Positions 35,601 to 41,600 of a stretch of 64,000 bases of DNA are shown piece after piece. This stretch comes from Saxidomus purpurata. Taxonomy: Eukaryota; Mollusca; Bivalvia; Venerida; Veneridae. Position numbers and translations under genes: made by a program. The notes beneath the pieces were generated by a model that saw only the letters and a list, made by a program, of their open reading frames with translations, was not told the DNA's origin and made no database searches. Position 1 is the stretch's first letter; the number at the start of each line of letters is the position of its first letter. The stretch lies in contig JAFMSR010000014.1 of NCBI GenBank assembly GCA_022818135.1, positions 44,148,924 to 44,212,923 of the forward strand. Direction: 5' to 3'.

Positions 35601-38600
35601 TTCAGGTGTTCTTGAAGAGGCCAAGTTCTTTGGCTTGACATCATTGGTAGATACTTTGGAAGCCATAATAGAGGTAAATAGCAATGGGATAGGATCTGCC
35701 AGAGTTGCCTCCCCTTGTAACTTTGATACCTTGTAACCAATGATAACGTGTGTAACTTTTATTCAATAATAACCAAAGAGTTGGGGCTCTAATGGGGTTA
35801 AAAGTCGTATCTATCGGGCAATAAGTGTAGGCGTCAAATTACATATCTATCAGGCATAGAGTTAAGCATCTTGGTGAAGATTCAACATTTACTTTCTATA
35901 AATCTAATGTCAGGCAAATTAACCCACAGCCTCCTTAATTTCTAAAATGGACTTGTCTATATTTCAATTTAAGTCCATTTTTAGCTCGACTATTCGGAGA
36001 ATATGGAGAGCTATTACAGTCACTTGTGCGTCGGCGTTGCTTCTTTGGTTAAAGTTTTGCCTGCTAAGTACTATCATGCACATATCTCAGTAACCACTTA
36101 TGATATTGACTTGAAACTTTGTTCATGTCTTTAGGGGTGTCATACAATCAAGGCAGATAACTCTTGAAAAAATTTAGTACAAATTATGGCCCTTGTTTGA
36201 CTTTGAAAATTTGGTTAAAGTTTTGCCTGCTAGGTACTATCATGCACATATCTCAGTAACCACTTATGATATTGACTTGAAACTTTGTTCATGTCTTTAG
36301 GGGTGTCATACAATCAAGGCAGATAACTCTTGAAAAAATTTAGTACAAATTATGGCCCTTGTTTGACTTTGAAAATTTGGTTAAAGTTTTGCCTGCTAGG
36401 TACTATCATGCACATATATCAGTAACCACTTGTGATATTGACTTGAAACTTCTTTAATGTCTCTAGGGGTGTCACACAGTCAAGTCAGATAACTCTTGTA
36501 TAAATTTAGTACTAATTATGGCCCTTGTTTGACTTTTGAAAATTTGGTTAAAGTTTTGCCTGCTAGGTACTATCTGCCATATCTCAGTAACCACTTATGA
36601 TATTGACTTGAAACTTTGTTCATGTCTTTAGGGGTGTCAACAATCAAGGCAGATACTCTTGAAAAAATTTAGTACAAATTATGGCCCTTGTTTGACTTTT
36701 GAAATTTGGTTAAAGTTTTGCCTGCTAGGTACTATCATGCACATATCTCAGTAACCACTTGTGATATTGACTTGAAACTTCGTTAATGTCTCTAGGGGTG
36801 TCACACAGTCAAGTCGATAACTCTTGTATAAATTTGTACTAATTATGGCCCTTGTTTGACTTTTGAAAATTTGGTTAAAGTTTTGCCTGCTAGGTACTAT
36901 CATGCACATATCTCAGTAACCACTTATGATATTGACTTGAAACTTTTTTAATGTCTTAAGAGGTGTCACACAGTCAAGACAGATAACTCTTGTTTAAATT
37001 TAGTGCAAATTATGGCCCTTGTTTGACTTTGAAAATTTGGTAAAGTTTTGCATGCAAGGTAGTATCATGCACATATCACAGTAACCACTTGTGGTAGTTA
37101 TATCAAACCTTGCAATAGTGTTCAGGGTAAATTTTGTATCAAACAATTAATTTACCAAAAATTAAATCTATAGTTATAGATTTTGACTTTTTTTATGATT
37201 CAACTTTCCTAGTTTATACTTAATAGTTAGCAGAATTTTGTTTTGCTATTACACTGATAAAAGTTTTGTTTTATTAGCAAACACCCACAATAGTCGAGCG
37301 TGCTGTCTTATGGACAGCTCTTGTTCAATTTGGACTGTACCATTACTTATTTGTAGGGAATTCCAGTGCAGATTTAGTTGACTGAAAAGTGAACAGTGCA
37401 GATCATGATCAGACTGCACAGATGTGTAAACTGATCATGATCTGCACTGGTCACAACTGTAAAGGTACAAGACCTTGGATCTACAGATTAGTATCCTTTA
37501 CCGAAGAAGAACATTTGTAAAGAACCACTAAATATTTACCTGGACTTTTCATGCTCTGTTATGAAGATTGTTTAAAAGAATGAACTAAAACAGGAACCAC
37601 TGTATACATTATATATTTGTCTAATAATTGATTGATTACTGTGGAGCGGTGGTGTAGATGTTAAGGTGTCTGCCACTCATCCTGGAGGTTACGGGTTGGA
37701 GCCCCTCTGGGGTCACAACCGTACCTCCTCACATGACACAAGTACTGGTTTTTCCAGGAAGTGGAATCAAGAGTGACTGGATAAGCTACAAGCTCTCTTC
37801 TCAATCGAGCTAAAATAAATTAGTATATTTTATTAAATACAAACACAAACCATGTATTACAGAGTGAGATCCCGCCTGAGGATCAGACACCTATTACAAG
37901 GAGAGAGTTTGTTATGAGATTATTGGCTACCTCCACGGACAAAGAGCTTCGCTGTCAGGTATGTTATACACAGAAGACAGATCATACTGGATTTAAACAA
38001 AAATACATGCAGTTTTTTTAGTGAATTTTGCAAAGAATGAGGAGGCGCAGTGGTAGGGCGTTCACATTAGGATCAGAAGGTCCTTGGTTTGAATCCCAAC
38101 CAAAGCCATGGCAGTAGTGTCATTTGGCAAGGTGCAAATAATTTCACATTGCCTCTTTCTTCAAAGCTGATTTCATCTGGATTGAGTCTCATGAGTGATT
38201 TATGTAAATTCTAAAAACTTGTTTCGCAGACGAGAATAAAGAAATGAGTACGTGTATATATTACACAGACGGTGGGTCAGACTGATCTGAGACTTCAAAA
38301 ATCATCTTTCTAGTCGGTCAGTGTGGAAGTGACTCATTTTTCCGCCACCTAGATTGTGAACACTTTCTCCTCAAAATTTTTACACTCAAATTTCAAAACG
38401 AATTTCACAGATTTGTTCCTCAGGTGTTTCCTATGTGGAATGTGTTCAAGCATTATTGATTCCTTTAATAGAGGTGAACCATTGTCAAATTTTTAAGTTA
38501 ATGAACCTTTGAAAATGGGAATGCTGCATGATTATGGCGATGAAGTTATTTCTCTTGTTTGTAGATAAAAATAGCATTTTTGAATCATGAATACTGTATT

Positions 38601-41600
38601 GCTTACTAATTATAAATCATAAACACTTTATGACTTATATTCTTTAACAGGGAATGAATTTTGCTGGTGCCAATCTGTCTAAACTAGATTTAAGAGGGAT
38701 TAACTTCAAGTATGCAATATTGAAAAATGCAAATCTGAGTGGTGCAAATTTGTCATACTGCAATTTTGAGCGGTCAGACCTGTCCAGAGCAGTGCTTGAT
38801 GTAAGTACAGATCAGTGTTTTGTGAATATGTTCTATTATTAAACCCCCCAAACACAAAGTCTTAGGGGGGTATATCAGATTCAGCATGTCTGGGCTTTTG
38901 GAGATTTAGTGTCCACAAGATTTTGTCTACAGACAGACAGATTATCTTGTGGACACTAAATTTCCAAAACCCATGGTCAGACTTTCATGATACTTCACAG
39001 AAGGGATAAGTACTATGTCTAGTTGTGCACAGTCCATGTTTCGGGTCACTAGGTCAAAGGTCAAGGTTACAGGGTCTCAAGATAGTTAAATCTTGTGGAC
39101 GCCAAATCTCCAAAATCCCGGGACAGAATTTAAAGATTCTTCATAGAAGTGATTAGTACCAAGCCTAGTTGTGCATGTGCCATGTTTTGGGTCACTAGGT
39201 CAAAGGTGAAGGTCACAGGGGCTCAAGATAAGTTCTTATGCGCTCTTAATCTCCAAAACCCCTGATCAGAATTTAATGATATTTCACAGAAGTGATAAGT
39301 ACCAAACAAGGTTTCTGTGGACGTGGTAGGAATCACCATGTCCCATTTCGTATCACATATATCTACTCTTTTATAACTTAACATGTGAGTGAGGTATTGT
39401 AGTCAAATTTTGTACAAAGGTCACTCATATGGGGAGGAAGCTTCAGTATGCACTTGGGTCATTCAGGGGCCAAGGTCAAGGTAACGGTCCGTATTTTCAA
39501 AATCCCATTAAGGATTTTCATTAAATTTGTGTCACATGTTCTCCATTGAGAAGACTCCCAGCATGCATATAACTACAACACTGGCACAAGGTCAGTGTCC
39601 CGGTTAGGGGTCACACATAGTTCAAAGTTCATGAGATTATATCTTTTCTCCTATACCCCTTGTAGGATGAAATTTCAGTCAAATGTTAATCCCCTGCGGT
39701 GACTCATTGTCAAGGTCACACTTAGGAGACAAACTTTATGAGACTTTCTCTTCTCAACTAAACTAATTACACTTAAAATCATCATTCATTAAGTGAAGGT
39801 GCACTCATTGGGGTAGGAGTCACCTTAAGCGGTACTTCTAGTCTTTTACCTATGCGACTTCCTAGTTTAGATCTGTTATGCAAAGTGTCATTTAACTGAT
39901 ATTTTTAATTAGGTCATGCAATATATATGATATATATATCTCGTTATTAGCGGATTTGGAGCTAACTGGTTTAGTTTTCTATGTTACACGGTGTCATATA
40001 ACTGATGAAAGAATTAGGTCAGGGTATGAATACATCATGTATCAGCAGTTTTGTGCCAACTGGTGTGAATATTACTACGCCAATAGTGTAATGCTATACG
40101 TTTTCCACACTTTTGTTGCACAATCAGTAAGGTCATTGAAATCTGTAGAGTACTCTAGTTAATAAAAGTTCATACGTCTAGTACATATTGTTAGTACATG
40201 TACATATGCTAATAGTTTTAAAGTGATTATACCTTTCAAAATGATACTCACAATTTAATGTAACACATTCACCAATGGTTTAGTATCATTAGAAAACAAG
40301 CGTTGTAAAAGTTATAGCTAAATAACATATATATATATACAACAGTTTTATGCCTATTGAATATAGTTGAAAAATGACAAAAATCTTTGTTGACTAGCCG
40401 GGTCATAAAATAATTTTCCATCAGTTTGATTTGATAAATACAAATTTAATAAATAAATACAAATGCAAACACAAGTTTGCATGCACTAATGAAAGAAATG
40501 GTTGAGCATAACTTATTTTCTTAAAATTTTCTGAACATTTTTCATGTTTTAAGACCTTTTCTTGACCGTACTTTTCTGGTCGTTTTGAGCAGTAGTATAG
40601 CTTTAATGTTTCAAATCTTTGTGTCCTGCAGTCAGCTTTAGAGACAACGTAAGGAACTGTCAGCATAATGAAAGTAGGCAATAATTGAGATAACCTTTTA
40701 ACATGTGTTAAGCTGTATTAAAAATTGTGTTGGTGATACATGGACATCAGTCCTGGTTGCAGAAGATGAATGGCTGCTTTATTTAGGTGGTCACTAATAC
40801 AGGTTCAACTGTACTTATGTCCATCTGTCTGTCCATCCGTCTGTCCGTCTGTCTGTCTGTCTGTTTATCTGTCAGCAACAACTATTTCCTCCTTTCCTTA
40901 AGCGGTGATGGATTTTTCTGAGAACATGGTAATAACACAATGTTTAGTACCAAGTCGTAGTTGTCAGCAAACCCTCCTACAGCCGGATGATTTTTCTTGG
41001 TTCAGATGATTAGTACCAGTTAGCGCATTTGTTTTTTTTTGCTAAAGTCACTTAGAAAATAAGTTATGCTTTGAATCATTTGTAATTCATTACAGACATA
41101 CCTGTCTATGCTACAGTCTTAAGTGGTTGGAAACATATGTTGTTTTTCGTGTGAAAAAAAAACCTGTATTTGTTTTGTAATTTCAGTCAGCCAATCTTCT
41201 TGGGGTGAAGATGTTATGTGCAAACATGGAGGGAACCTCACTGAAGGGATGTAACTTTGAGGATCCTGCTGGTACTAGGGCAAACATGGAAGGTCTGACT
41301 TTGTTGAATTGTTGTATGAGTTTTACGCCCGTTGCAACCGTATGTCAGTCATTTGTACAGTCGGGCAGTTTACCTAACCATCATTCCCAGGAAGGGCCAG
41401 TATAAGAAACCTTTCCTCTGTAAGAAACTGCCAACTTTCTTACATAAAGAGTCCTGGTCGGTAGCAAGGCTCGAACCCATGACATTCAATCAGTGAGAGG
41501 TTACAGTGATTTCAAGTTAGCGACTATAAACACTAAACCATGGAGGCAGAAGGTTTGACTGTATTTCACCTAACAGATAGGCTACCATGTTGTCAGTTTT

